From Chitinophaga varians (GTDB lineage: Bacteria > Bacteroidota > Bacteroidia > Chitinophagales > Chitinophagaceae): a DNA stretch of 64,000 nucleotides. Positions within the stretch are counted from its first letter, which is position 1, and every line of letters begins with the position of its first letter. The notes below the pieces were generated by a model. It searched no databases. It was not told the DNA's origin and saw only the letters and a program-made list of their open reading frames with translations. The translations under genes and the position numbers were made by a program. The stretch is from the NCBI RefSeq assembly GCF_014529945.1, contig NZ_JACVFB010000002.1, positions 1,116,001-1,180,000 of the forward strand. The letters run 5' to 3'. Below, one piece after another: positions 17,706-27,319 of the stretch.

Positions 17706-18407
17706 GTGTAGCTCCGTAAAGTCCGGCATATGCAGCCGGAGAAAATCCAGGTAAGCGTATAATAACTTTCTTCTCTTTTCTTTTGTCATGCTGATGGCCG
17801 CCAGCTGCTGCACTTCGCTGCACTGAATCAGCCGGTCGGTGAGTTCGCTGTATTCCGGGTCGAGGTGGTCTGTATGGTGCGGCGGCAGATAGGTAAATGT
17901 ACCCTCTTGCAAATCCAGATAGGGCGTGTATTCCGAGAAATGGCCGTTGAGCCGGAAGCCCAGAAATTCCGCCAGTTTCAGGGTATAAAATAGCGGCAGG
18001 TTGGCAATGACAGCTGTCGGTGACCCGTCCAGCAGTTGCAGGGTATTTTCCGTGAAATAATATAGCTCCAGGTGTTGCTCCGGTTGTTTCAGGCTTTTCT
18101 GCAGCAGCTCGATGAGATACAGCGCAATCGTGTTTTTGACCACATTGTAATGCAGGGCGGTGTAGATGTAGCCCAGTTTAAATTCAGCAATACGATGAAG
18201 GTTTTTGACCTCATGGTGATACACCACCATTTCCAGGATGTTGCCGGGTTGGAGCAGGTTGCCTTTAGCTGCTTTCGGTTTGGAAGAGCGGACACCGTTA
18301 ACGATATACGACTGAAGCCCGAAGAGCTCTGTGAAAATACCCACGATCACGCTCGTGTCGCCATATTTCACCGTACGTAATACTATGCCGCGTGTTTTGT
18401 GAAGCAA
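17670..18407 (-). CDS. recO: DNA repair protein RecO
   Basis: 245 residues. RecO works with RecF and RecR to load RecA on gapped DNA and anneals SSB-coated strands. The N-terminal OB fold is clear (KTRGIVLRTVKYGDTSVIVGIFTELFGLQSYIVNGVR), followed by LLQPGNILEMVVYHH and a helical C-terminal domain (LYLIELLQKSLKQPEQHLELYYF, LPLFYTLKLAEFLGF). The zinc-finger cysteines of some RecO proteins are not apparent. Its 3' end overlaps lpxH by 36 bp tail to tail. Confidence 0.93.
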   Translation of the reverse strand: MLHKTRGIVLRTVKYGDTSVIVGIFTELFGLQSYIVNGVRSSKPKAAKGNLLQPGNILEMVVYHHEVKNLHRIAEFKLGYIYTALHYNVVKNTIALYLIELLQKSLKQPEQHLELYYFTENTLQLLDGSPTAVIANLPLFYTLKLAEFLGFRLNGHFSEYTPYLDLQEGTFTYLPPHHTDHLDPEYSELTDRLIQCSEVQQLAAISMTKEKRRKLLYAYLDFLRLHMPDFTELHSPPILHEILDA

Positions 18408-18542
18408 CTGTCTCTGTTTTTATGATGCCGCTGGAATAAAGTTGCAATTTAGGGCAAACAAATGTAATTCATCTGCCGGCGGCGGGTTAGCTAATGGGTA
18501 TTTTAACTACCTTTACGCCATTTAACAAATTGAAAAATCCTT

Positions 18543-20957
18543 ATGTGGCAACGTTTAGCCAGCTTTGTGCTAAAATTCCGTCTAGCGCTCCTACTCCTCT
18601 TACTGGTCGCCACCGGCGTCATGGCATTTTATGCCTCCAAGGTGCAGATGTCTTACGACTATGTGGCCACCATACCGCATGATAACCCCAAATTCCTGGA
18701 ATACCAGGAGTTTAAGAAGAAGTTTGGCGGAGATGGTAATATGCTGGTACTGGGTGTACAGACCGATAAATTTTTTCAGGCAGACTTTTTCCGCGATTAC
18801 CTGCAGCTGAATCATGATCTGAAGAAGATCAGCGCCGTGGAAAATATCCTGAGTGTGCCGCTGGCCATCAATCTGGTAAAGAACGACAGTACGCAGAAAC
18901 TGGAAGCGGGCCTGCTGTTTAAGGACAGTAGTTATACACAGGCGCAGATTGACAGTTTAGCGGGTGTTTTCAGGACGCTGCTCTTCTATAAGGGATTGCT
19001 TTATAATCCTGATACAAAGGCCTATATGATGGCCATTTATGTTAACAAAGACGTTTTTAATTCTCCCAGGCGTACGGCTGTTGTTGCAGAGATCACCAAA
19101 CTGGCGAAAGCCTTTCAGGACAAGCATCATACAGAAGTACATTTAAGCGGTCTGCCACTGATTCGTACAGTCATGGCCGTTAAGGTGGCGGATGAACTGA
19201 AACTCTTCCTGAAGATTTCGTTCCTGCTGACCGGGCTGATCCTGTTTTTATTTTTCCGTTCATTTGGCGCGGTGCTGATGTCGATGGTGGTGGTAGCTAT
19301 TGGGGTGGTATGGTCAGTGGCCACTATCGTGCTGATGGGGTACAAAATCACGTTGTTAACAGGATTGATCCCTTCCCTGATTGTTGTGATCGGCATTCCC
19401 AATTGCGTGTATTTCCTTAGTAAGTATCACACTGAATATGCGAAGCATGGTAATAAGACGAAAGCATTGGTGCGCATGATACAGCGGATGGGGATTGTAA
19501 CGCTGTTTACCAATCTTACTGCTGCTATTGGTTTTGGGGTGTTCTGTTTCACCAACAGCGCCATCCTGAAGGAGTTTGGTGTAGTAGCGGGACTGAACAT
19601 TATGTTCATCTTCCTGATCTCTTTTATTTTCCTGCCATCGGTATTGAGTTTCCTGCCTCCTCCGAAGACCAAACACACCAATTACCTGGAGAATGGTTTC
19701 CTGGGTTCGGTGTTGGACTTTCTCACGACGTTGGTGTTTAAATACCGGAAGTCGGTATATTTTGTCACGGGCGCGCTGGTAATTGCTGCGTTGGTGGGCA
19801 TGGGCCGTCTGAAGTCTGTGGGATATATGCTGGATGATATCCCGAAGACGGATAAGCTGTATACTGATCTGAAGTTTTTTGAGAATAATTTCAAGGGGGT
19901 GATGCCGTTGGAGATTGCAGTAGACACCAAACGTAAAAACGGTGTGGTGAATCTGCAAACGCTCAACAAGCTGGATGAACTGACCCAGTTGATCACCGCG
20001 CAGCCTGACTTTGCGCGGCCTTTGTCGGTGGTGGAAGGCATCAAGTTTGCGAAGCAGGCTTATTACAATGGCGACAGTTCCAACTATGCAGTGCCTAATA
20101 CGTTTGATCTGGGCTTTCTGGCGCCTTATCTGCGGATGAAATCGGCGAACACGGGGGCCAATGGTTCAGCGTCTACTTTTTCAAAGCTGGTGGCGTCTTT
20201 TATGGACAGCACCAGGCAGGTGGCGCGGGTGAGTGTGAATATGAAAGACGTAGGGTCGCAACGGTTACCACAGCTGATGGATTCATTGGAGCCGAAAGTG
20301 ACCGCTATTTTTGATACGGCGCATTACAAGGTCACCTTCACCGGTACCAGTGTAATTTTCCAGGAAGGCACACGGTTCATTATCAATGGGTTGACAGAAA
20401 GTATTCTGTTGGCTTTTGTGTTGATCATGGTATGTATGCTTTACCTGTTCCGTTCCTGGCGGATGTTGTTGATTTCATTGATCCCGAATATCATTCCGCT
20501 GGTGGTAACTGCTGGTGTGATGGGATGGGTAGGGGTGGCCTTAAAACCTTCCACGGTGTTGGTGTTCAGTGTGGCATTGGGTATAGCCATTGACGTTACC
20601 ATCCGTTTCCTGGTGAATTTCAAGCAGGAGCTGCCGCATCATGATCTGGATATATCGGCTACGGTGAAGCAGACTATTCATGAAACGGGCATGAGTATTA
20701 TTTATACTTCGATGATTCTGTTTGCCGGGTTTATGATTTTCAGTTTCTCTGAATTCGGGGGTACGAAGGCGTTAGGATGGCTGACATCCCTGACGTTGGT
20801 AGTGGCGATGATCACGAATCTGACGATCCTGCCTGCTTTGTTGCTGTGGATGGAGAAAGCGTTGTTAAAGAAAGCGCGGAAAAAAGAGTTATGGAAGCCG
20901 CTTGATGAAGAGGAAGATATCGAGATGTCTAAACTCGGTGTAAACGACACCGAGTAA
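18543..20957 (+). CDS. RND-superfamily (MMPL-type) transporter
   Basis: 804 residues. The topology is TM1, a large periplasmic loop, TM2-6, TM7, a second loop and TM8-12, as in the RND/MMPL (SSD-like) group. A long N-terminal helix (MWQRLASFVLKFRLALLLLLLVATGVMAF) opens the protein. The TM4-like region contains LLTGLIPSLIVVIGIPNCVYFLSKYH, and the matching TM10 region VLVFSVALGIAIDVTIRFLVNF. It probably moves lipids or hydrophobic compounds across the envelope, using the proton gradient. No periplasmic adaptor or outer-membrane channel gene is adjacent. The message ends at the terminator at 20970-21035. Confidence 0.88.
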   Translation: MWQRLASFVLKFRLALLLLLLVATGVMAFYASKVQMSYDYVATIPHDNPKFLEYQEFKKKFGGDGNMLVLGVQTDKFFQADFFRDYLQLNHDLKKISAVENILSVPLAINLVKNDSTQKLEAGLLFKDSSYTQAQIDSLAGVFRTLLFYKGLLYNPDTKAYMMAIYVNKDVFNSPRRTAVVAEITKLAKAFQDKHHTEVHLSGLPLIRTVMAVKVADELKLFLKISFLLTGLILFLFFRSFGAVLMSMVVVAIGVVWSVATIVLMGYKITLLTGLIPSLIVVIGIPNCVYFLSKYHTEYAKHGNKTKALVRMIQRMGIVTLFTNLTAAIGFGVFCFTNSAILKEFGVVAGLNIMFIFLISFIFLPSVLSFLPPPKTKHTNYLENGFLGSVLDFLTTLVFKYRKSVYFVTGALVIAALVGMGRLKSVGYMLDDIPKTDKLYTDLKFFENNFKGVMPLEIAVDTKRKNGVVNLQTLNKLDELTQLITAQPDFARPLSVVEGIKFAKQAYYNGDSSNYAVPNTFDLGFLAPYLRMKSANTGANGSASTFSKLVASFMDSTRQVARVSVNMKDVGSQRLPQLMDSLEPKVTAIFDTAHYKVTFTGTSVIFQEGTRFIINGLTESILLAFVLIMVCMLYLFRSWRMLLISLIPNIIPLVVTAGVMGWVGVALKPSTVLVFSVALGIAIDVTIRFLVNFKQELPHHDLDISATVKQTIHETGMSIIYTSMILFAGFMIFSFSEFGGTKALGWLTSLTLVVAMITNLTILPALLLWMEKALLKKARKKELWKPLDEEEDIEMSKLGVNDTE

Positions 20958-20969
20958 ATTTTAAATAGG

Positions 20970-21035
20970 AAAGCGTAAAGCAGCAAGGATGCCGAAGTAT
21001 TTTAAAAGCGGCGCCCTTGCTGCTTTGCGCTTTTT
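20970..21035 (+). terminator. terminator after the RND gene
   Basis: Arms AAAGCGTAAAGCAGCAAGG (20970-20988) and CCTTGCTGCTTTGCGCTTT (21015-21033) pair with one mismatch and run into TT. The GCAAAG/CTTTGC wording resembles the interior of the TCACGCAAAG elements, but the terminal 10-mers are absent. Confidence 0.75.
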
Positions 21036-21202
21036 AGGTACTATGCTAAACAAATTTATTTTTTTAGCTAAAATGGACAAAAAAAGGCCTTAAAATAATC
21101 TAGTGGGCAGCATTCAAATACCCTTATCGCCGCTTGTATAAAAGCTGCGCGTATACCGGATAAAAAATAAGAGGTTTATAATGCCATTCTAACCACTAGT
21201 TC

Positions 21203-21907
21203 ATGAAAAACAAGTACTTAAAAGGTGCTCATTTATCTGAGCGCAAGTTTAAGGAGATCCTGCGGCTGTTCGCCGACGATCTCACTGCGACGCAGATTGC
21301 GGATATCAGCGGAGTAAGCAGAGTAACCATCAACAGTTACCTGAAAAAGCTTAGAAACCAGATAGCCCGTTTTTGTGAGGCGCAGCATCCAGCGCCGGTT
21401 CCGGTCGTAGCCTACGACAACCGGCTGGTTGAAACCCAGACAGACCACGACGGCGACACGCTGGTGGCTGTTAAAACCGAAGTTGACCGCATTGTAAAGC
21501 CGGTCATTTTTGGTATCTGCAGAATTGCTGACCGGTTACACACCGAAATTTTACCTGACGTAAGCAGACCTATGATCCATGCCGCCACCCGCGGCCGTTC
21601 CGTGTTGGAAACACTGGATACGACGGAGCGTTTGCGTCGGTTCAACGGGGTGGTGGACCTGGGCCAGTACCGTTTGTACAGGTTGGGTAGTTCAACAACA
21701 GACACCGTTAACGGAGGTCCGTTAATGGACGAAGTAGATGCATTCTGGGGGCTTACCAAGCACCGCCTGGCTAAGTTCAAAGGATTGAACCGTAACACGG
21801 CTTATCTGCATCTGAAAGAATGTGAATACAGGTTTAATCATCGTAATGAAGACCTGTATAGCGTGCTGCTGGAGTTGTTAAAAAACTTCCCGCTCACCCT
21901 TTCCTAA
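21203..21907 (+). CDS. IS1595-type transposase-derived protein, catalytic residues altered
   Basis: 234 residues, full length for an IS1595/ISXO2-like transposase. The N-terminus keeps the family opening (KFKEILRLFADDLTATQIADISGVSRVTINSYLKKLR), a helix-turn-helix at about residues 22-48. The C-terminus keeps FWGLTKHRLAKFKG and YLHLKECEYRFNHRN (201-215). The centre is strongly changed. The first acidic position is perhaps D72. The usual SDGWRGYNG is TERLRRFNG, so the second Asp is E142. The usual INGIE before FWG is DEVD, so the Glu is D179. The glycine/arginine-rich KRGRGA stretch is gone. The frame is intact and no clear terminal inverted repeats were found. I infer a domesticated DNA-binding protein rather than an active transposase. 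A hairpin follows at 21918. Confidence 0.8.
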   Translation: MKNKYLKGAHLSERKFKEILRLFADDLTATQIADISGVSRVTINSYLKKLRNQIARFCEAQHPAPVPVVAYDNRLVETQTDHDGDTLVAVKTEVDRIVKPVIFGICRIADRLHTEILPDVSRPMIHAATRGRSVLETLDTTERLRRFNGVVDLGQYRLYRLGSSTTDTVNGGPLMDEVDAFWGLTKHRLAKFKGLNRNTAYLHLKECEYRFNHRNEDLYSVLLELLKNFPLTLS

Positions 21908-21917
21908 TAACTTATTT

Positions 21918-21937
21918 GTCCCACCAACCGGTGGGAC
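21918..21937 (+). terminator. hairpin after the transposase-derived gene
   Basis: Perfect 8-bp stem GTCCCACC / GGTGGGAC with loop AACC, starting 10 bases past the stop codon. Only a weak T-rich tail (AACATTTATTT) follows. It probably ends this transcript, separating it from susC-1. Confidence 0.6.
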
Positions 21938-22377
21938 AACATTTATTTCGATTTAGATTTTATTGATAAGTGCGAGTGGTAATCTTGCCGCTTGTTTATT
22001 TACATAAATATATACATTGGTTAATAATATAATAAGTTAACATTCTGTTAAAAAGATGTTATCTGAATGTTATAGCCAATTTTTCCAGCTTAATTTTTTG
22101 TTAATAAAAACTATATTTACAGCTGGTTGAAAATTTGTTAAGGAAACTGCTTATGGGAAAGAAGTTCACTACTTCTTAGTGCGATTTATTGAATAGATCG
22201 CAACGGAAGTGGTCGGTTTTGCGATTTTTGTACTGTTTTGTACCTGCCGGCTTTAGTTCTCCACAATTACAATCAACTTTTATTTACGACAAGGAAACCA
22301 AAAGAAATTGGGGCGAGAGGCCTCGATATAGATTAGTATTTATTGAAGGTTAAAAACTAGGAAACAAAATCATGCTT
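21938..22377. other. long AT-rich leader region of susC-1
   Basis: 440 bases with no gene recognised. It holds small inverted repeats: AAGAAGT / ACTTCTT (22159-22177), and ATCGCAA (22197) with a TTGCGAT near 22224 running into a T-tract. The paired words TTTTTGTAC and TGTTTTGTAC follow near 22228-22242. A long untranslated leader with control structures is plausible, but no consensus TAnnTTTG box is evident. Confidence 0.4.
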
Positions 22378-25300
22378 ATGAGGAAAGTATTATTTCTCCT
22401 CCTGGCCGTGCTCTGCGTGGCCGGACAGGCTTTTGCGCAAAGTCGCAACCTAACGGGGAAAGTTACCGACGGGAAAGACGGATCTCCTATACCTGGCGCA
22501 ACCATCCAGGTAAAAGGTACCACCAGAGGTACAGCCACCACTCCAGACGGCTCATTCAGCCTGCAGGTAACTGCGAACGATGTATTAGTAGTATCATTTA
22601 TTGGCTATGAAAGCAAGCAAGTGCCTGTTGGAGCAGCCACCACACTCACAATCGCCCTCTCTACAGACTCCAAGAGCCTGGACGAGGTGGTAGTAACCGG
22701 TTATACCCTGGAGAAAAAAGTTAACTCCACGATCGCCGCTTCTACCATTACCGGTGCAAAGGTGAACAACATCTCCCTGCCCGACGTAAACCAGATGCTG
22801 CAAGGTAACGCTTCCGGTATTTCCGTATCCACCAACTCCGGCCAGCCTGGCTCTAAAACGGAAGTAAGGGTACGCGGTATCGGTTCTGTGTCTGCCAGCA
22901 ACAGCCCACTGTACGTATTGGACGGTATCATTATGTCTTCCGGTGATTTCACGCAGAATACACCTTCCCAGGACATTCTCTCCAATCTGAACCCTGCCGA
23001 CATCGAAAACATTACCATCCTGAAAGACGCGTCTGCTACAGCGCTCTACGGTTCCCGTGGTTCTAACGGTGTAGTCGTTATCACGACCAAAACCGGTAAA
23101 AAAGGCCAGAGCAGAATCAACTTCAACGGTAAATTCGGTTTCCAGAACCTGGCGAAAAGCATCCCGATGATGAACGCCACTGAGCTGCTGCAGTATCAGC
23201 GCGATGGATTGGCCAATGTTTTAAATGCAGATGGCTCCAGAAAATACTCTGATGCCGACATTAAAAAATTCCGCCCTGATCACCTGGCTGATTATAACAC
23301 AGACTGGATGGACCTGGCTTTCCGTACTGGTAAAACCCAGTCCTACGGCGTCAATGCCAGCGGTGGTAATGAAAAGACTACTTTCTATGCTTCCGGCGAC
23401 TATTTCAAACAGGATGGTATCCTGATTGGTAGCAACTTTAGCCGCTATGCCGGTCGTTTGAACGTAGACCACAAATTCAACGACAAATTTGATCTGAGCG
23501 TGAAAATGAGCGGTACCTATACCGATCAAAACAGCGCAGGTCCTGGTAACTCCTACTCTTCTCCGCTGATGGGTGCCATCACACAGGTTCCCTGGATCCC
23601 TGCGAAAGACGAGAACGGCAACCCTTATATCGGTTATGTTAGCGGTCAGCCTGGTTCTCCTACCTGGGCCGGTGTTGCTGATATCCCTGATGCATGGCGC
23701 CCAACCCTGCAGGGTGGTAACTTCCTGCACACCGTTGCCAACAACTACCGCAAGAACAACAATACACAAACGATTTTCAATGCAGCCCTGGGCTACAACA
23801 TCATTGAAGGTCTGCGCTTCGTGGTAAAAGGTAATGCAGAACTCACCAACATTCGTGAGAAACAATGGACAGCGCCGAACTCCTACGATGGCCGTAACTA
23901 TAGCGGCTACCTGTATAACGGTAACTCCAGCATCGGTTTGTATACCACTCAGCAGTTGCTGACTTACAATTTCAGCATCAACAAAGATCACAACTTCCGC
24001 CTGTTGGCCGGTAACGAATATTCTTACCAGAACTGGACTTACACCCTGTATGCGAAAAACGGTTTCCCCGGTAACCAACTGCAGGTGCCTGATGTGGGAG
24101 CTAACCTGTTTGACGGCGCTGGTAGCGAAAGGGCTTATGCCTTCCAGGGCCTGATCGGTAAAGCTGACTACGACTATAAATCCAAATACTTCCTGAGCGC
24201 CAGCTATAGAAGAGACGGTTCTTCCCGTTTCCCTAAAGATGCCCGCTATGGTAACTTCTACTCTGTAGGTGCTGCATGGCGTATCACAGAAGAAGAGTTT
24301 GCCAAAAACATTTCCTGGCTGAATGATCTGAAACTGCGCTCCAGCTATGGTATCATGGGTAACGCAGAAGGGCTGGGCAAATATCCCGACTTTCCTTTCC
24401 GCGGCCTGTACAGCCTTTCCGGTGCTTACCTCGGTGAAACAGCTGCATTCGCCAACCAGCCTGGTAATCCTAACCTGAGCTGGGAAAAACAAAACCTGTT
24501 CGACATTGGACTGGATTTCAGCGTGCTGAATCGTCGTGTATACGGTAGCATTGGTTTCTATGACAAACGTTCCTCTGCCCTGCTGATGGAACTGCCGCTG
24601 TCTATGACCACTGGTTTTGAAGCGATCAACATGAACGTTGGTAAAATGATGAACCAGGGCTTCGAAGTAACCATCGGTGGTATTCCGGTAGCTACTAAAA
24701 ACTTTACCTGGACTTCCGACCTGAACTTCGCTACCCTGCGTAACAAAGTATTGGACCTGGGCGGCCAGCAGGCTATTCCTGCCGGTTCCAGACAACGTAT
24801 TGAAGTGGGCAGACCCTTCGGTTCCTGGTATATGCCGGTATGGTATGGGGTAGATCCGCAAACTGGTAGCCCGCTGTGGGTTGGCAATGACGGTAAACCT
24901 ACTGCCAGCTACACAGAAGCACAGAACAACAGACAGTTTGTAGGTCAGGCATTGCCTAAGATCACTGGTGGCTGGACGAACAAAATCAACTACAAAGAGT
25001 TTGACCTGTCTGTGTTGATCACCTTCAGCGCTGGTAACAAAGCATACAACTCTAACCGCGCTAATCTGGAAAGTGACGGTTCCAACACCCGTAACCAGGC
25101 AAAAGACGCATTGGACCACTGGCAGAAGCCTGGTGATATCTCCGACAGACCTAAAGTGGTTTTCGGTAGCATTACTGGTAATCAGATTTCTTCCCGTTAT
25201 CTGGAAGATGTTTCTTACGCCAGAATCAGAAACCTCACCCTGGGTTACACACTGCCTAAACGTCTGCTGAGTAACATGAAGCTGCAGTCTCTGCGTGTTT

Positions 25301-25479
25301 ATGCACAGGCTGAGAACCTGTACACCCTGACAAGCTACAAAGGATGGGACCCGGACATCAACACCAACCCGCTGCCTCCAACCAGCACTGCTTCCGTTGC
25401 TACCACCAACGCTGGTGTTGATTTCTATCGTTATCCTACTTCCCGCGTGTTCACATTTGGTATCAGTGTAGGATTGTAA
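22378..25479 (+). CDS. SusC/RagA-family TonB-linked outer membrane protein 1
   Basis: About 1033 residues. It forms the outer-membrane channel of a SusCD pair and imports a ligand captured by its SusD lid, powered by TonB. In order: signal peptide (ends near AQAFAQ), carboxypeptidase-regulatory-like domain (LTGKVTDGKDGSPIPGATIQVKG), TonB-box/plug region (LDEVVVTGY, VRVRGIGS, ILKDASATALYGSRGSNGVV), then a 22-strand barrel to the C-terminus. There is no STN extension, so no sigma-regulator signalling is expected. The ATG at 22378 matches the start position in the two sister susC genes; an ATG at 22372 is also in frame. susD-1 follows after 36 bp. Confidence 0.97.
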   Translation: MRKVLFLLLAVLCVAGQAFAQSRNLTGKVTDGKDGSPIPGATIQVKGTTRGTATTPDGSFSLQVTANDVLVVSFIGYESKQVPVGAATTLTIALSTDSKSLDEVVVTGYTLEKKVNSTIAASTITGAKVNNISLPDVNQMLQGNASGISVSTNSGQPGSKTEVRVRGIGSVSASNSPLYVLDGIIMSSGDFTQNTPSQDILSNLNPADIENITILKDASATALYGSRGSNGVVVITTKTGKKGQSRINFNGKFGFQNLAKSIPMMNATELLQYQRDGLANVLNADGSRKYSDADIKKFRPDHLADYNTDWMDLAFRTGKTQSYGVNASGGNEKTTFYASGDYFKQDGILIGSNFSRYAGRLNVDHKFNDKFDLSVKMSGTYTDQNSAGPGNSYSSPLMGAITQVPWIPAKDENGNPYIGYVSGQPGSPTWAGVADIPDAWRPTLQGGNFLHTVANNYRKNNNTQTIFNAALGYNIIEGLRFVVKGNAELTNIREKQWTAPNSYDGRNYSGYLYNGNSSIGLYTTQQLLTYNFSINKDHNFRLLAGNEYSYQNWTYTLYAKNGFPGNQLQVPDVGANLFDGAGSERAYAFQGLIGKADYDYKSKYFLSASYRRDGSSRFPKDARYGNFYSVGAAWRITEEEFAKNISWLNDLKLRSSYGIMGNAEGLGKYPDFPFRGLYSLSGAYLGETAAFANQPGNPNLSWEKQNLFDIGLDFSVLNRRVYGSIGFYDKRSSALLMELPLSMTTGFEAINMNVGKMMNQGFEVTIGGIPVATKNFTWTSDLNFATLRNKVLDLGGQQAIPAGSRQRIEVGRPFGSWYMPVWYGVDPQTGSPLWVGNDGKPTASYTEAQNNRQFVGQALPKITGGWTNKINYKEFDLSVLITFSAGNKAYNSNRANLESDGSNTRNQAKDALDHWQKPGDISDRPKVVFGSITGNQISSRYLEDVSYARIRNLTLGYTLPKRLLSNMKLQSLRVYAQAENLYTLTSYKGWDPDINTNPLPPTSTASVATTNAGVDFYRYPTSRVFTFGISVGL

Positions 25480-25515
25480 TTGAAGAAGTTGATTAACAAA
25501 AACCTTGGTTAAATT

Positions 25516-26961
25516 ATGAAATATCCAAAACTTTCTATACTCGCGCTGACGGCTGCTACTGCGTTTTCCGCATGTAACTCCAAGCTGGACATCGCACCTT
25601 CCAATGCGTTGGATAATGAATCAGCTGTCACCGAAGCAAATGCCCGTATTCTGGCCAACGGTCTGTATGAGCGTGCCCAGGAGCTGGAATATTATGGTCG
25701 TGATTTCAACGTGGTAACTGACGTTACCGGTAACGACATGAAGATCACCGCTGCTAACTCCAACCGTTTCCTTTACGAGTTTCAGTATATTTTCACACCG
25801 CTGACTGCTTCTCAAAGCAAAACATGGCTGAACGCCTATCGCGTAGCCAATCAGGCGAGCGTGATCATTGATAAACTGCCAGAAACAGCTACCACGAAAG
25901 AGTACAAAGGTGAAGCATATTTTATGCGTGCACTGGCGCACTTCGACCTGGCGAGAAGATATACCCGTCCTTATTCACAGATGAAGAATGACGCGACGAA
26001 ACCCAATACAGGAGTGCCGCTGGCGATGAAAGCTGTAGACAATCCTGCTACTTTTAAGCCTACCCGTGCTACGCTGAAAGAAACGTATGATGCCATCATC
26101 AGCGACCTGAAAGCAGCAAAAAACCTGGCGCCTGATGGAGCTACCAAAACAGAAAAAGTTTTCCGTGGCTCTAAAGCTGCTGCCAGCGCATTGCTGACAC
26201 GTGCTTACCTCTACGTCGGTGATACTGCCCTGGCGAATGATCCTAACTGGCAGGCCGTAATTGATGAAGCGACACCGCTCATTAATGCTTTCCCGCTGTG
26301 GAGCGACGCTAATTACCTGGCAAACTATACCACCAACAATCCTACCTCAGAAGATATCTTCTCCCTGCGTTTCCTGACACCGGAAAACAGAGGCGCTGAT
26401 AACTTCGGTAATATCTACCTGCCCAATGATGGTACATCCACCAGCGGTTATGGTGATGTGCGCCTGAATCAGAACTTCATGTCCCTGCTGGAGGCTGCCG
26501 ATTACCGTAACACAGTGGTAAAAACATTCTCCGGTAATAACTATATGATGAAGTGGGTTGGTAACGGTCTTGGTTTGACTGGTATGTCCAACGTGAAAGT
26601 GTTGAGAGTGAGTGAAGTGTTACTGAATCGTGCCGAAGCGTATATGCGCCAGGGCAACCTGCAGCTGGCTGTCAATGACATCAGTAACCTGCGTCAACAC
26701 CGTGGATTATCAGCGTTTACTGCTGCTGACTTCAATAGCGTAAGAGCAGAGCTGATCAAACAGCGCAGGCTGGAACTGGTTGGTGAAGGCTTTGGTGCTA
26801 CTGATCTGTTCAGGTTCATGGGTAAGCGCTCTATTACTGATGCAGATGCATTACGTCAGAGTGAGATCCTGCCGACTAGTCAATATGTGGCATTCCCAAT
26901 TCCTCAGACAGAAATCGACGCTAACCCGAACATCGTACAGAATCCGGGTTACAACAAATAA
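25516..26961 (+). CDS. SusD/RagB-family surface lipoprotein 1
   Basis: 481 residues. A lipoprotein signal with Cys at about residue 20 (AFSACNSKLD) is followed by the helical TPR-like SusD fold: YRVANQASVIIDKLP, GEAYFMRALAHFDLARRY, TLKETYDAIISDLKAAKNL, AAASALLTRAYLYVGD. It ends with the C-terminal SusD domain (RVSEVLLNRAEAYMRQGN, IKQRRLELVGEG, YVAFPIPQTEI). It should sit on the cell surface as the ligand-binding lid of SusC-1. It is of the classic SusD-like type, unlike SusD-2 and SusD-3. A terminator follows at 26984. Confidence 0.96.
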   Translation: MKYPKLSILALTAATAFSACNSKLDIAPSNALDNESAVTEANARILANGLYERAQELEYYGRDFNVVTDVTGNDMKITAANSNRFLYEFQYIFTPLTASQSKTWLNAYRVANQASVIIDKLPETATTKEYKGEAYFMRALAHFDLARRYTRPYSQMKNDATKPNTGVPLAMKAVDNPATFKPTRATLKETYDAIISDLKAAKNLAPDGATKTEKVFRGSKAAASALLTRAYLYVGDTALANDPNWQAVIDEATPLINAFPLWSDANYLANYTTNNPTSEDIFSLRFLTPENRGADNFGNIYLPNDGTSTSGYGDVRLNQNFMSLLEAADYRNTVVKTFSGNNYMMKWVGNGLGLTGMSNVKVLRVSEVLLNRAEAYMRQGNLQLAVNDISNLRQHRGLSAFTAADFNSVRAELIKQRRLELVGEGFGATDLFRFMGKRSITDADALRQSEILPTSQYVAFPIPQTEIDANPNIVQNPGYNK

Positions 26962-26983
26962 TCTCAGCAATCGCTGTAATAAG

Positions 26984-27012
26984 AGGGGCGCCATTTGGTG
27001 CCCCTTTTTATT
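26984..27012 (+). terminator. terminator of susCD operon 1
   Basis: GGGGCGCC (26985-26992) pairs with GGTGCCCC (26997-27004), including one G-U pair, over a 4-base loop. It is followed by TTTTTATTTT. Confidence 0.8.
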
Positions 27013-27319
27013 TTAGGCCATGTTTGGTATCCTGACAACCCTATTGTTAACACCGATCCCATTTGTAAAAAAATTCTTTTATACAGATTTCTTCTTATTC
27101 GCATAAAAAAAATGTATCCCCGGGGCTGTATTTTTCTCAACATTTCCAAATGTCTTCCTGTTATCTAGATGTTATTTAACGAATATTTATATCCACTCAT
27201 ATAGCAAAATATCTGAAATCATCTGATATTATTTTAACCAATCTTGATAATATATCAGCTTTTTTTGTCGTAATTTAACTGAGTTAACTTCTATTTATCA
27301 ATCAAAACCAAAGTTGCTT
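27013..27319. other. intergenic leader region of susC-2
   Basis: 307 AT-rich bases with no gene recognised. A short inverted repeat AATATC...GATATT lies near 27208-27230 and could be an operator. No full TAnnTTTG box was found; TTTTTTTG followed by TAATTTAA near 27262-27281 is the nearest candidate. Confidence 0.35.

Noticed and set aside
21105..21123. GGGCAGCATTCAAATACCC as a possible left end of an IS1595 element
   Set aside because: No matching inverted copy was found downstream of the gene, so I cannot claim element ends or a target duplication.
23221..25119. 632-codon minus-strand frame opposite susC-1
   Set aside because: Fully inside a clear SusC gene with strong codon bias, which opens the opposite frame. 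No signal, domain or start context supports it.
26964..27149. 61-codon minus-strand frame after susD-1
   Set aside because: It overlaps the susD-1 terminator and has no protein-like features.
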